64,000 nt of DNA, taken from positions 40,946,456 through 41,010,455 of the forward strand of contig NC_051070.1 of the NCBI RefSeq assembly GCF_004664715.2. The letters run 5' to 3'. Source of the stretch: Peromyscus leucopus (taxonomy: Eukaryota; Chordata; Mammalia; Rodentia; Cricetidae). Positions 20,563 to 31,748 of the stretch are shown here, one piece after another. A program made the position numbers and the translations under genes. The notes below the pieces were generated by a model. It was not told the DNA's origin. It did not search any database and saw nothing but the letters and a program-made list of their open reading frames with translations. Each line of letters begins with the position of its first letter. Within the stretch, counting starts at the first letter, position 1.

Positions 20563-21680
20563 GAAAGTTCATCACTTATATGAAAAATCATGGTGGTGGA
20601 TATTTCAAAGTTGTATTGCTTCCTTGTCAGTTCCTTTATAGACAATAATAACTTCTCTGTAATTTAATGAGAGACTATGTAAATATGATTTTAAGATGTG
20701 GTGTAACAGCAAACTGCTTCTGAAGTCATATGTTCTTGGCTTTATTTTCTGTTTCAAACATACAGGAGTTATTTCAGTCCCCAGTCTCTTGCACATCATC
20801 AATTACTGTTGGCAAGGAAGGGTTGATATTTATTTCCCCAATTAATGGTGCAGAGGACAGCTCCTCAACACTTTATCTATTTCAGGAAGCTGATAAACTA
20901 TTGATGTTTCTCTGTGTGGTTGTTTTTATTTTATGAGAAAAATGACATATTTAATTAGTAAATTAGGTGAAACCAAGTTTAAATCCCAATTTCTGCAATT
21001 TATATTGAATTTTTAAAGTTATATTTTGCACTTTTACCTGAAAACTCAATGAGGATATTTTCTGGAAATCAACCTTTACTAGTGACTCATGCAATTGTCA
21101 GCAATTGTCCAGCAATTGTGTCCTGGAGAAACTTCTTTGAACACACAGCCTATTAGAGATGTGTTTTATTTTCAATCTTGCACTGTAATCAGCACTGTAA
21201 TCAATGGATTGATATTACCAATATTTTACAGAAATTATTTGCTTTGTTAATATTCATAATATACTGAATTGATATTTCATTGTTTGAAATGTATTTACAT
21301 GTATTTCAAATATGTTTATATGTTTAGAACAGTATTATTGATCAATTATGAAACATGTTTGGAGAAAAACTTTATATAACAACTTAACAGAACTTCATCA
21401 TAGTGTCCAAATGCTGAACTCCAATGGTGTGATTGTCATATTTATCCACATGTTCCACAATTGAAATACAACATGTATGTAAGTCATCTCCTATCCCTAA
21501 TGTTTCTCATTTGATATCAACAATATGATAAAACGTACTGTCTGTTTCCACATCAACCCAGTTAGAAAGACATTTTACCAGATACTAAGAAAGAACATGA
21601 GTCCATTATTATCAGCAATGCTTCATCATTCACCCAATTTCATTTTTCTACTGATCTAGAAGGTGATCTCACGAGTGGAG
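20563..21680. other. Unique sequence with short tandem duplications
   Basis: No gene or transposon is recognised. Three near copies of 'gcaattgtc' stand at 21091-21117 and a 12-bp duplication of 'cactgtaatcag' at 21181-21204. Confidence 0.45.
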
Positions 21681-21689
21681 AAATGTGTG

Positions 21690-21960
21690 AGGCACAGAGG
21701 TTGATATCAGTTGCCTTTTAATATTGGTCTCCATACTAGTGATAGAGACAAGGTTTTTCACTGAACCTGGAGCTTTCTAGTTCAGCTAGACTGTCTGTGC
21801 AGAAAGCTACAAGGTTCAGCCTCTCATTGACAGTACCACCATTGACAGTACCATTCCAGGTCCCTGCCAGCACATCCTGCTTTTAAAAGTGTGCTGGGGA
21901 ATAAACTAAGATCGTCAGACATGCTGAGTGATCTCCCAAGCTCATATATCCCACTGTATA
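21690..21960 (-). mobile_element. B4/RSINE-like SINE relic
   Basis: The plus strand reads 'ttggtctccatactagtgat', 'gacaaggtttttcactgaac', 'ctggagctttctag' and 'aataaactaagatcgtcaga', which is the reverse complement of a diverged B4/RSINE-type composite element. It holds a 15-bp tandem duplication at 21826-21855. Confidence 0.55.
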
Positions 21961-22326
21961 TCTGGACATCATTCCATTGTATTTCACTAAAGATCAGGGC
22001 AATGCCTCTAAAAGCTACAATGTAGAAAAACTTCCCTTCTGCAAGGTTGAACTTATGCAGTCAATAAAGGTTGTTGGGTATGGAAAAACACAGAAGCCCT
22101 TATGAATACACAACTCAGGAATTCAATGAAAGCTGTATGAATATTCTTCAAAATATGAAAAGTAGGGCTACTGTAGGTAGCAATATTTCTCCTAGATATT
22201 TGTCAAAACGATTTACTAAAATATATCTAAAAAATAAATATTGTAGTATTAGCACTATAGTAATAATTCCACCAAAACATAGGCGAAATGAAAAAGCAAC
22301 CTAACTTCTATATAAAGAAAAATAAA

Positions 22327-22503
22327 CCAGGCGGTGGTGGCACACGCCTTTAATCCCAGCACTCGGGAGGCAGAGGCAGGTGGATCTCTGTGAGTTCGAG
22401 GCCAGCCTGGGCTACCAAGTGAGTTCCAGGAAATGCGCAAAGCTACACAGAGAAACCCTGTCTCGAAAAAACCAAATAATAATAATAATAATAATAATAA
22501 TAA
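22327..22503 (+). mobile_element. B1 SINE, young, with (AAT)n tail
   Basis: A full-length, near-consensus B1 ('ccaggcggtggtggcacacg' through 'agagaaaccctgtctcg') of the cricetid subtype. The tail has turned into an (AAT)n run at about 22476-22502. Flanks are A-rich ('ataaagaaa' on both sides), so the target-site duplication is not certain. Confidence 0.96.
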
Positions 22504-23027
22504 AGAAATAAAAATAAAAATAAAGAAATCAGTTATGCATGTTCATTTGATTGCTAGTCAACTTACATTGAATATATTGCAAATATAGTAAATTTATTAC
22601 TGATTTCTATAGATTCTATCTAATTTCATGAGTATGCACAAGACTGTGATTGGCCTTGCCACAATATATCTGATCATGTTGATATATATAAATATATATA
22701 TATATATTTACATGCTAAAATTCAATTTGCAGGTTGCAAAGTTGATTTTTGTAAGCATTCAAAGCTTTCTGGTATCTGACACTTGACTTCAAAGGTTCTT
22801 TCTTTGACCATTCTTATTCTAATATTCTGTTACTGCGGCCTAAACAGCTAAATTCTCTGAGAAAATTTCAGATTCTAGCCTTCAGCCAAAAAAATTTATT
22901 AAAATTTATTCACATTTTCATTTGTCTTTCTAAAGTTACATTTTTATCACTATAATTGTATTTATCTAGCCTTTTTGCACCTTCACATATCTTATCCTAT
23001 AAGCCCACCAGAAAGGCATGGTGCTCC
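22504..23027. other. Unassigned AT-rich sequence
   Basis: It contains an (AT)n tract at about 22682-22709. Nothing else is recognised. Confidence 0.4.
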
Positions 23028-23444
23028 CTTTTCTGATATGGGATGTTCTATATGTTAAATGTGTTACTCTGATTGGTTAATAAATAAAACACTGATTGGC
23101 CAGTAGCCAGACAAAAAATATAGGCAGGACAAGGAGAGAGGAGAATTCTGGGTAAGTGGAAGGCTGAGTCAGAGAGACACTGCCAGCCACTGCCATAAAA
23201 AGTGAGATGTAAGATACCAGTAAACCATGAGCCATGTGGCAAGGTATAGATTAATAAAAATGAGTTAATTAAAGATTAAAAAAAATAGATATCAGAAAGT
23301 CTGCCACGGCCATACAGTTTGTAAGCAATACAAGTCTTTATGTTTACTTGGTTGGGTCTGAACAATTGCGGAACTAAGGGGTAAGAGAGATTTTTCCTGA
23401 CCATGGGCCACGCAAGACCAAAAAAAACTTCAGCTACACTTTTC
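23028..23444 (+). mobile_element. Solo class II-type LTR with 6-bp target-site duplication
   Basis: The LTR occupies 23034-23438, beginning 'tgatatgggatgttct' and ending 'cagctaca', with TG/CA termini. Identical 'cttttc' copies flank it at 23028-23033 and 23439-23444. A 6-bp duplication fits class II (ERVK-like) integration. Internal blocks include 'ttggttaataaataaaac' (with AATAAA) and 'tgattggccagtagccag'. The same family recurs at 37763-38141. I do not give a database name. Confidence 0.93.
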
Positions 23445-23621
23445 TGTGTCTAGAGACATTGTGACCATCAATGAAGTTCTATAAATTCTTTCTGGCTGAT
23501 GAATAATAAACTCTCTTGTCCCTTTGAAAGTGAATGCTTCTAACTTTATGGAGATACTTTCTTAGAAACTAAATACAAGTTTACTCATGAGAACTTCTTA
23601 TCTGAGGAAAACAAGTACAAG
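23445..23621. other. Unassigned spacer
   Basis: A short stretch between two LTRs. Nothing is recognised. Confidence 0.4.
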
Positions 23622-24051
23622 TGTCTTAGTTAGTTTCTATTGCTGTCACAAAACGCCATGACCAAACACAAAGTTGGGGAGGAAAGGGTTTATTTGGCTC
23701 ACACTTCACTATTGCTGTTCATCATTGAAGGACGTCAGAACAGTATAACACGAATTCAGAAAAGGCAGGATCATGGAGATATAAGCTGATTCAGAGGCAA
23801 TGGAGGGGTAATGATTACTGGCTTGCCCCCCCCCCCCCCCATTGCTTGCCCAGTCTGCTTTCTTAGAGAAACCAAGGAGAACCAAACCCAGGGATGGCAA
23901 CACCCTCCATGGACTGAACAATGCCCCATTGATCACTAATTAAGAAAATTCCTTATAGCTGAATCTCATGGAGGCATTTCCTCAACTGATGCTCCTTCCT
24001 CTCTGATGACTACAGCTTGTGTCAAATTGACACACAAAACCAGCCAGTACA
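23622..24051 (-). mobile_element. MaLR (ERVL-type) solo LTR
   Basis: On the minus strand the LTR begins 'tgtactggctggttttg', has the polyadenylation block 'gagccaaataaaccctttcc' and 'ggtcatggcgttttgtgac', and ends 'agaaactaactaagaca'. These are hallmarks of rodent MaLR LTRs. A run of 15 C at 23826-23840 interrupts it. Flanking 5-mers are only partly alike, so no duplication is claimed. Confidence 0.85.
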
Positions 24052-24617
24052 GGAAGTGTCAGAGACATCCAAAGATAAATGTAAATTTTGGCTTCTCCAT
24101 ACTGGTACCCTACCTTAACTACTTCATGACCTTAATTTCTCCCAAAGTATTAACCCTGATATGTTCAACTCAGGTTGTTTTGGAGCTTGCCTATAAAAAT
24201 TTCAGATCATTCTGTGTCTCGTTTTTATTCTTTTCTTTTGTGGTTATTGCTTCGCAGTGCCTATTGGTTGAAGCCAAAGACTCATTTCTCTAGGTAATTG
24301 TATATGCTTTTTGTATTAGAAAAGAGGTTTAATTTTATTTTTCATACTCACATAATATTCTGAAATTAGAAGTCATTTCAGTGTTTGTTTCCATTAAGCA
24401 TTTTTGAACTCTTAAACTAGACAGAACAAGGGTTTAAGTGATTAGAATGATTTTGATCCTTTTTGTAATACCCAGAAAGAAAAAGAAATTAATTAATGAG
24501 TAACAACTAACTGAACTGAACCAAGTAAATGGAATAATCAATCAAATAGAAATTATGGGAACAAAAACTCAGTAATTAAAATAAATTCTCCATAACTCCA
24601 TTTACCAGAATATTGAC
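24052..24617. other. Unassigned sequence
   Basis: No recognised repeat or gene. Confidence 0.4.
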
Positions 24618-25009
24618 AAGAAAGAAAGAAAATCAGGGAGCTGGATCAGGCCCTCTGAATAGGTGAGACAGTCGATTGGCTTGATCTGTTTGGGAGGCAT
24701 CTAGGCAGTGGTACCAGGTCCTGGGCTCGTTGCATGAGTTAGCTGTTTGAAACCTGGGACTTATAAAGGGACGCTTGGCTCAATCTGGGAGGAGGGGACT
24801 GGACCTGCCTGGACTGAGTCTATCAGGTCGATCTCAGTCCTCAGGGGAGGCCTTGATCTGGAGGTGGTGGGAATGGGGGGTGGGCTGGGGGGAAGGGGAG
24901 GGGGGCAGGAAGGGGGAGAACAAGGGAATCTGTGACTGTTATGTAGAACTGAATAGTATTGTAAAACAAAATAAAACAAGAAATATCAAAAAAAAGAAAG
25001 AAAGAAAAT
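24618..25009 (+). mobile_element. L1 3'-end insertion, 5' truncated
   Basis: About 360 bp of L1 3' UTR ('ggaggcatctaggcagtgg', 'gggacttataaagggacgct', then a G-rich polypurine run at 24840-24925) ends in an A-rich tail. Flanking copies of 'aagaaagaaagaaaat' at 24618-24633 and 24994-25009 are identical, although the motif is itself repetitive. The segment is close kin to the antisense L1 at 40016-41350 and is among the younger L1s here. Confidence 0.9.
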
Positions 25010-25080
25010 GAAGATGTTAAAACTGTGATATGTAAAATCCTTAAAATATATAATATAAAGCACAGAAACATCATTAAGGT

Positions 25081-25446
25081 TGTAGTAGTTTAAATGTAAT
25101 TGGGCCCCATAATTTCATAGTGAGAGACCCTATGAGGATGTGTGGCTTTGTCGGAGTGATTATGGCCTTGTTAGAGGAAGAGTGTCACTATAGGGATAGA
25201 CTTTAAGGTTTCTTATGCTCAGGATACCACTCAGTGTGTCAAACAACTTGCTATTGACTGCTTGTGAAGATGTAAGGGCTCTATTTCTAGCACCATTTCT
25301 GCCTGCACACTGCCATGCTTCCAACAATAGTGATAATGAACTGAACCTATGAACTGTAAGTAAGCCATCACAGTTAAATATTTTCTTTGTAACAGTTGCC
25401 ATAATCATGGTGCCTTTTTACAGCAGTAAAGATCCTAACTAAGACA
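25081..25446 (+). repeat. 5' LTR of the plus-strand MaLR
   Basis: Begins 'tgtagtagtttaaatgtaat' and ends 'cctaactaagaca' in the MaLR manner. An 'aattaaat'-type block at about 25372 stands in place of a clean AATAAA signal. Clear differences from its 3' partner show that the element is old. Confidence 0.9.
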
Positions 25447-25451
25447 GAAGT

Positions 25452-25469
25452 TGGCACCAGGAGAGGGAT
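25452..25469 (+). promoter_or_regulatory. Primer-binding site (tRNA-Leu-like)
   Basis: The 18 bases 'tggcaccaggagagggat' directly follow the 5' LTR after 'gaagt'. They resemble the complement of the 3' end of leucine tRNA, the primer type that gives ERVL its name. Confidence 0.75.
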
Positions 25470-26044
25470 ATTTCTGTGATAGAACTGATTATGATTTTGT
25501 TTAGTGTAATATGGATTTTGGGACTGTGTATTACAATAGCAGTTTAACATTTTCTTAGTGGGCCATACTAGCAGGAACATGGAAGACAGTGGTGCTGAAT
25601 GTGATTTGATGAACTTTGTGGGGTACTTACTCAAGAGGTTTCAGAGGAGAAGAATCTTAGTATGTTTCCTAGAGATTGTTCCTGTGATGTTTTGGTGAAG
25701 AAAGTGACTGCCTTTTGCTTTTATCTAAAGTGTGTAACTGAGGCTAAAGTGAAGAATTTTGTGTTTCCATTGGCATAGGAAATCTCAAAACAACTTGGTA
25801 TAGACTCTATCATGTGGTTTTTTAGTGGTAACTTTAATTAAGATTTATAATGAAAATGAGCAAGGTGAGCAGGATAAATTACAAAATGAAAATTTTGAGA
25901 ACACCAACAAGTGAAATAGAGATAAATTCTGTGTTCAAGGAGTTAAACAGATTAAGAAGTAAATTAGAGCAAGTTGTAACCTTAGAGTAAGATCCTAGCC
26001 AGCTCAGTTTCCAATTTGTGAAAAGGTACTAAAGAAAAGCTTAG

Positions 26045-26170
26045 AGCCTGGTGTGGTGGGGCATACCTTTAACCCTAGCACTGGGAAGGCAGAGGCTAGC
26101 AGATCTCTGATTTTGAGGTCAGCCTGGTCTAAAGAGAAAGTTTCAGGACAACCAAGCTTATACAGTGAAA
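26045..26170 (+). mobile_element. B1-like SINE inside MaLR internal region
   Basis: A diverged B1: 'gagcctggtgtggtggggca', 'cctttaaccctagcactg', 'gcagatctctgattttgagg'. The same B1, with the same flanks, is in the other MaLR at 31622-31748, so it was inherited with the provirus and is not a local insertion. Confidence 0.85.
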
Positions 26171-26555
26171 GACAGAAAGCTAGTGAAGACATAATTGAAA
26201 AGAGGGCCATGTTCCAGCCCCAGCAAGCAGCAGAACTTGGCAGCTTCTGCCATATGATTCTGGTTTTAGAGCTAAGGATAGAAGAAAGGAGTGATGGAAT
26301 AAAGTTCTTAAGGTGAGGTATGTGTCAAGAGTGTCCCTGAATGAGGGCCTAGTAGAGAGACCAGTGTGTATAGCTGTGAAGTTGAAACCTGGATTGCCTT
26401 GGAGAACCCAAGATGTTAGAGATGCCAGAGTTGTGGGATACCTGACAAGGAGAGCTGCTAACAGAAGTAGAACCAGCCCAAGAGAAAGAAGTATGTTGCA
26501 GTCAAGTGCTTTGACATCAGATATAAAGATACAGAGCTTGGATTTTGCTCAGCTG

Positions 26556-26642
26556 TTTTTTTTTTCTTTCTTCCTTTCTTCCTTTCTTCCTTCCTTCCTC
26601 CCTCCCTCCCTCCCTTCCTTCCTTCCTTCCTCCCTCCCTCCT

Positions 26643-26686
<44 letters not shown>

Positions 26687-26690
26687 CTTT
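26556..26690 (+). repeat. Polypyrimidine (CTTT/CCTT/CT)n tract
   Basis: An almost pure pyrimidine run of about 135 bp. It sits in the MaLR internal region between 'cagctg' and 'ttggtccagtatttcc'. In the other MaLR these sequences are nearly adjacent, so the tract grew after the copies separated. Long low-complexity frames over it are artefacts. Confidence 0.95.
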
Positions 26691-26974
26691 GTCTTACTTT
26701 GGTCCAGTATTTCCTCACTAAGCTCCCTTTCCTGCATTTTGGAACAGTAATGTATATCGTCTGCCATTACATGTTAGAAGTATGTGATTTGCTTTTTGAT
26801 TTTGATTTTGCAGGGGATTACAGCTAAGAGACTATATGAATCTCAGAAGAGACTTTGAACTTTGGACTTTCAAGCATTGCTGAGACTGTGATAGACTATG
26901 GGGGCTTTGAAGTTGGACTAAATGCATTTTGTTTTATGATATTGTTACAAGCTTATGGGGATCAGGGAGAAGAT

Positions 26975-27323
26975 TGTGGCACTTTGAGTATAATTGGCCC
27001 CCATAATCTCATAGCGGTGGCACTATTAGGAAGTGTGCCTTTGTTAGATTGAGTAAGTCATTGTTGGAAGAAATGTGTTACTGTTGGGGCAGGCTTTGAG
27101 GTTTCTTGTGCTCAGGATACTGCCCAGTGTGTCCTGTTGCTTGCCTATGAAGATATAAGGACTCTTAGATCCAGCACCATGTTTCCTTGTATGCCACCAT
27201 GCTTCCTGCCATGACAATGGACTAAACCTCTAAACTGTGAGCCACCACAATTAAATATTTTCTTTGCAAGAGTTGCAGTGGTCATGGTGTGTTCTTACAG
27301 CAATAAAAACCATAACTAAGAAG
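26975..27323 (+). repeat. 3' LTR of the plus-strand MaLR
   Basis: Begins 'tgtggcactttgagtataat' and ends near 'ccataactaag', with the final bases altered from the usual 'aca'. It matches the 5' LTR throughout ('ctcaggatactgcccagtgt', 'ggactaaacctctaaactg'). Confidence 0.88.
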
Positions 27324-28366
27324 TTTTAAAGATAATATGACAAAAACAAACACAAGTGTGTTATGTTAGCATTTTAATTATTCTCTGTGCATTAAATCAC
27401 TGATTTACAGGGGATGCAAATTCTGTTGCAATTCATATGTTTCTTATTAAAAATGAACAGAATCCAAATTTAAGAGTGTGCAGAGAAGGGGTTATATTCT
27501 AAGCAATGAGATGAATGAATACTTTCTAATCTAGAATAGTTAGCTGAGTGAGACCAAGTTGCTTTACCACCAGACTAGAAATCACTCTTTCACTGACTTT
27601 GGGGAATTCAGAAATTCTAACTTAAATTCTTAGGCAGCATTAAGGCAGTATGGTTTACAGAATGCTGTTTAAAAATCTTAAAATCCGTCAGTTCCTCCAG
27701 GACCGGGTTGTCACTGATGATTTTCACCAGGTATAATCATTTAGACAGCCTGGTGTGTAAATGACTCCCCTAGGAACTTAAACCTTGAGGTCTCTTGGAG
27801 CGTAAACTTATAATTGAAACCATACTAGTGCAAACTAGGTGAATGAGGACCCTAGCAATATTGCCCTAGATTTTTCTAAGAGTTCAAAAGCTTGCTTGCA
27901 ATTGTTCTCTTGATGCATCTTATTTTGTATCTTCAGGGAAAGACTCAGAGATCCATGTGATGTACATATTACTGGGGACCCTTTCATATTTCCAAAGTTC
28001 CAACAAAAATTTTGTTGAGAGTGAAAATGTTACAAGAAAATAAGTGTTATATAATACCAATGAATACAGACAGGTGATGCTAATATGGTCTGATATAGAT
28101 AATTCCTTATCAGAGTAATAGAAATCAGAAGTTGAGTAGGTTTTCTAGTATGATGAAACAACATTTTCTAGAAATTCACTATAAAATCAATTTTGAATTC
28201 TGTGTGTATGAAACATTTATAACTCCAGAGTGATTTCTTTCTCTAAAGTAACTCCATTAAATCTTACTGAATATTCACAGATTTTTTTGTTGTGTATTTG
28301 AGACATGTAGTTCTAGATTTTGATTAAAATTATAGCATTCTCTAGGCAAACTAACTTTATAACAAA
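27324..28366. other. Unique sequence
   Basis: No recognised repeat or gene in about 1 kb. Confidence 0.45.
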
Positions 28367-30122
28367 AACATTTTTTATTACAAATTTTTTTCATTCATTT
28401 TTCACACCAATCAAATATGCCCCTCTTCCCTCCTCCTGCCCCCCTTACAACCCACTCCCCTCTCCCCTCCACATGAAGGCATGACCTCCTATGGGGAGGC
28501 ACATTCAGTAGAGGCAAGTCCAAGCCCATCATAGGTAGTAGGCTCCAAAAAGCCTGTTCATGCACCAGGGATGGAATCTGATTCTACTGCCAGGGGGCTC
28601 CCCAAGCAGATCAAGCTATGCCATTGTTTCACCATGCAGAGGGCCTAGTCCAGTCCCATGCAGGCCCCACAGCCATTGATCCAGCTTTCTTGAGTTCCCA
28701 GTAGTTTGGTTTGGTTGTCTCTGCAGGTTTCCCCATCATGATCCTGATCCACTTGCTCATAGAGTGGATCTCTCTCCTACTGGACTCCTGGAGCTCTGCC
28801 TGGTATTTTGCTGTGGATCTCTGCATCTGTCTCCATCAGTCATGGAGAAAAGTTCTGGGATGACTTTGATCTCTGGGGCAAGGCAATTCACTTCAGGTAC
28901 CCTCTCCACTATTTCTAGTAGTCCAAGCTGGGGTCATTCTTCAGGATTCCTGGCAACTTCGCTAAGCATGGGGATTCTCTCTATCCCCATGATATCTCCC
29001 TCCATCATGGTCTCTCTCTCTTTCTTTCCCAATTGCTTTCCCAATCTCATCCCTGTTCCAGCTCAACCATCCATTCCTTTATCTTCTCACCCCCCATCCC
29101 CTACCCTCCATTGCCCACTCCTCACCTCAGTTCGCTCATGGAGATCTCATCTACTTCCCCTTCCCCATCCAGTCGTCACTCTTTGTATCTTCCTTGTTAG
29201 CCTGCTTCTCTGGAGCTGTGGGTTGTTTTCTGACTATCCTTTGCTTTACTTCTAGTATCCACTTATGAGTGGGTACATGCCATGTCTGTCCTTCTGAGTC
29301 TTGGTTTCCTCACTCAGCATGGTATTTTCTAGTTCCATCCATTTCCCTGCAAATTTCATGATGTCATTATTTTTCTTCGCTGAGTAGTACTCCATTGTGT
29401 ATATGTACCACATTTTTTAAATCCATTCTTCAGTTGAGGGGCATCTAGGTTGTTTCCAGGTTCTGGTTATTACAAATAATTGAACATAGTTGAGCATGTG
29501 TATGAGCATAGTGAGCATAGTTCTTGGTGGTATGATTGAGCATTCCTTGGGTATATTCCCAAGAGTGGTATAACTAGGCCTTGAGGAAGATTGATCCATA
29601 ATTTTCTAAGAAACTGCTATACTGATTTCCAAAGTGGCTGTATAAGTTTGCATTCCCACCAACAGTGGAAGAGTGTTCCCCTTGCTCCACATCCTCTCCA
29701 ACATAAGCAATCTATGGTGCTTTTGATCTTAGTCATTCTGACAGGTGTAAGATGGTATCTCAGAGTCATTTTCATTTGCATTTCCCTAATGACTAAGGAT
29801 GCCGAGCAATTCCTTAAATGTCTGTCAGCCATTTGAAATTCTTCCTTTGAGAATTCTCTGTTTAGCTCTATAGCCCATTTTTTAATTGGATTGTTCATTA
29901 TTTTGAATTCTAGTTTCTTCAGTTCTTTATATATTTTGGAGATCAGCCCTTTGTCAGATGTTGGGTTGGTGAAAATCTTTTCCCATTCTGTAGGCTGTTG
30001 TTTTGTCTTATTTACTGTGCCTTTTGCCTTATAGAAGCTTCTCGGTTTTAGGAGGTCCCAATTATTAATTTTTGCTCTCAGTGTCTCTGTTACTGCTGTT
30101 ATATTTAGGAAGTGGTCTCCTG
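28367..30122 (-). mobile_element. 5'-truncated L1, antisense
   Basis: The plus strand starts at the L1 3' terminus (T-rich 28367-28390, then C-rich antisense 3' UTR 'cctcccctccacatgaag'). It continues through the 3' UTR to about 29250 and into antisense ORF2, ending abruptly at 'aggaagtggtctcctg' near 30122. Good preservation relative to the old L1 at 35850 suggests intermediate age. No clear target-site duplication is seen. Confidence 0.93.
29617..29898 (-). pseudogene. L1 ORF2p C-terminal fragment
   Basis: A 93-residue piece of the C-terminal region of L1 ORF2p: 'MNNPIKKWAIELNREFSKEE', 'LRYHLTPVRMTKIKST', 'ECKLIQPLWKSV'. The rest of ORF2, including the reverse transcriptase and endonuclease domains, is absent by 5' truncation, and downstream sequence is frameshifted. 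Confidence 0.9.
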
Positions 30123-30204
30123 TTTAAGGAATTCAAATGACAGACAGAAATAATCTCAAATGATAAAATGACTATAAGATATACGTTTTATATTAAAATA
30201 CTCA

Positions 30205-30415
30205 TTTAAGTACCCCTTGGCTGGTTGTCCTGGATTCTATAAGAAAGCAGGATGAGCAAGCTGTGAGGAGCAAACTAGTAAGCAGTATTTCATGGCTTCT
30301 GCATCAGCTCTTGCCTCCAGGTCCACAGCCATTTGAGGTCCTGCCTCAGCTTTCCTAATTATATTGTGACTCAGAATATGTAATCTAAATAAACTTTTCC
30401 CCTATGTGTGCCCCT
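30205..30415 (+). mobile_element. Truncated MaLR LTR
   Basis: It contains 'ttctataagaaagcaggatg', 'cttctgcatcagctcttgcc' and 'atctaaataaacttttcccc', matching in order the minus-strand reading of the LTR at 23622-24051. The first part and the last part of the LTR are missing. Confidence 0.65.
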
Positions 30416-30550
30416 CCCAGTACTCATTTAAACACATTTGTATGGATAAGCTTTACTATTGCCTCAAGAAAGAATAGATATCATAAAGAAATAACAGCAT
30501 TACATTAATAAACAACAATGATAATTTAAATATTACTGATGTAGAAAACC

Positions 30551-30912
30551 TGTCTTAGGTTTCTTATTGATGTGAAGAGAAATTATGATCACAGCATACC
30601 TAATAAAAGAAAATATTTAATTGGCGTCACTCACTTACAGTTCATATGTTTATTCTATTATTGTCATGGCAGGAAGCAAAGCAACATATAGACAGACATG
30701 ATGGTAGAGAAGGGGTGGGATTTCTTACATCTTGGCTCATAGGCAAAAAGAAGTAAAATGTCTCACTGGGCATGGATTGAGCATATATGATATCTCAAAG
30801 CTCACTTTCAAAGTGACACACTTCCTCCTATAACACCACACCTAATCCACCAAAGCCACACCTCCTCATAGTACCACTCTGTTTAGGAGATGTTTTCTTT
30901 CAAACCACCACA
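30551..30912 (-). repeat. 3' LTR of the minus-strand MaLR
   Basis: The plus strand runs from 'tgtcttaggtttcttattga' to 'tttcaaaccaccaca', the reverse complement of a MaLR LTR with TG/CA ends. Confidence 0.9.
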
Positions 30913-31621
30913 TTCCACTCCCTGGTCCCTGAATGTTTACAGCTATATCATAATGAAAAAAAAAATGCCTTCTGTCCAACTTCAAAAGACCCCATAGTTT
31001 ATAGCACTCTCAAACTTATTTAAAAGTTTAAAGTTCAAAGTCTCTTCTGAGATTCATGCACTCTCTTAACTGCAGTCCACTGTAAAATCAAAATAAAAAA
31101 GCAGATCACATACTTCCAACACACAAGGAAACAGGCTATACATTACCATTCTAAAACTTAGGGAAGGGAGTATAGTGAGGAAATACTGGACCAACAACCA
31201 GCTGGGCCAACTCTGAACTCTAAATCTCCACTAGTAAAATGTTCTTCATACCTCCAACCCCTTTGTTGACTGCAACACATGTCCTCTCCTTGGGCAGGTC
31301 TGACGACTTCATCAGTAGCTCTCTTGACAGCTCTCTCATGGCTCTGGCATCTCCAACATCTTGGAGTCTCCAAGGCCATCCAGGCTTCACCTTCATAGCT
31401 TCACTCAGTGGCCTCTCTGAACCTCCAATCGAGACACTGCCAACATATGCCTGGCCTCAACTGCTTTCCTAGGTCACAGAGGCAAATTCCATAAACTGTT
31501 TCTTCCATCCTTGACTCCAGAACCATGTGACTAAAGCTGCCAAGTTCTGTTGCTGACTGGGGCTGGAACATCTCCCCCTGATTCAATTACATTTTCACCA
31601 AATTTATGTTTTTGATGTTTT

Positions 31622-31748
31622 CCTTCACTGCTTAAACTTGGCTTTCCTGAAATTGGATCTATAGACAGGGCTGGCCTTAAACTCAGATCCACCAGACTCG
31701 GTCTCTGGAGTGCTGAGATTGAAGGCATGTACCAGCCCACCTGGCTCT
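31622..31748 (-). mobile_element. B1-like SINE inside MaLR internal region, second copy
   Basis: On the minus strand: 'agagccaggtgggctggtac', 'cttcaatctcagcactcc', 'ggtggatctgagtttaaggc'. It sits between the same flanks ('actaaagaaaagctt' before, 'agttt(aa)gcagtgaa' after) as the B1 at 26045. Confidence 0.85.

Larger units (their letters stand above)
25081..27323 (+). mobile_element. Complete MaLR (ERVL-type) provirus
   Basis: Two direct LTRs (25081-25446 and 26975-27323) enclose a 1.5-kb internal region. Just inside the 5' LTR is a primer-binding site resembling the leucine tRNA end, and just before the 3' LTR is a purine-rich stretch ('ggggatcagggagaaga'). The internal part has no long retroviral frame, as expected for the non-autonomous MaLR group, which depends on ERVL proteins. 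It aligns from end to end with the minus-strand copy at 30551-32690. It carries an ancestral B1 and a private polypyrimidine expansion. Target-site 5-mers are not clearly preserved. Confidence 0.9.

Noticed and set aside
20310..20645. Long open frames over the GAAA/GGAA tract on both strands
   Set aside because: The products are runs of K/R/E or S/F/P/L generated by the microsatellite.
26313..26767. A 145-residue plus-strand frame and matching minus-strand frames
   Set aside because: They read through MaLR internal DNA and a polypyrimidine repeat. No domain, and the sister provirus does not keep the frame.
25081..27323. Search for intact retroviral genes in the MaLR and LTR elements
   Set aside because: No Gag, Pol or Env domain could be recognised. 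MaLR internal regions are non-coding and the class II-type LTRs are solo.
28764..29255. A 163-residue open frame
   Set aside because: It is antisense to an L1 3' UTR, with C/T-rich composition and no domain.
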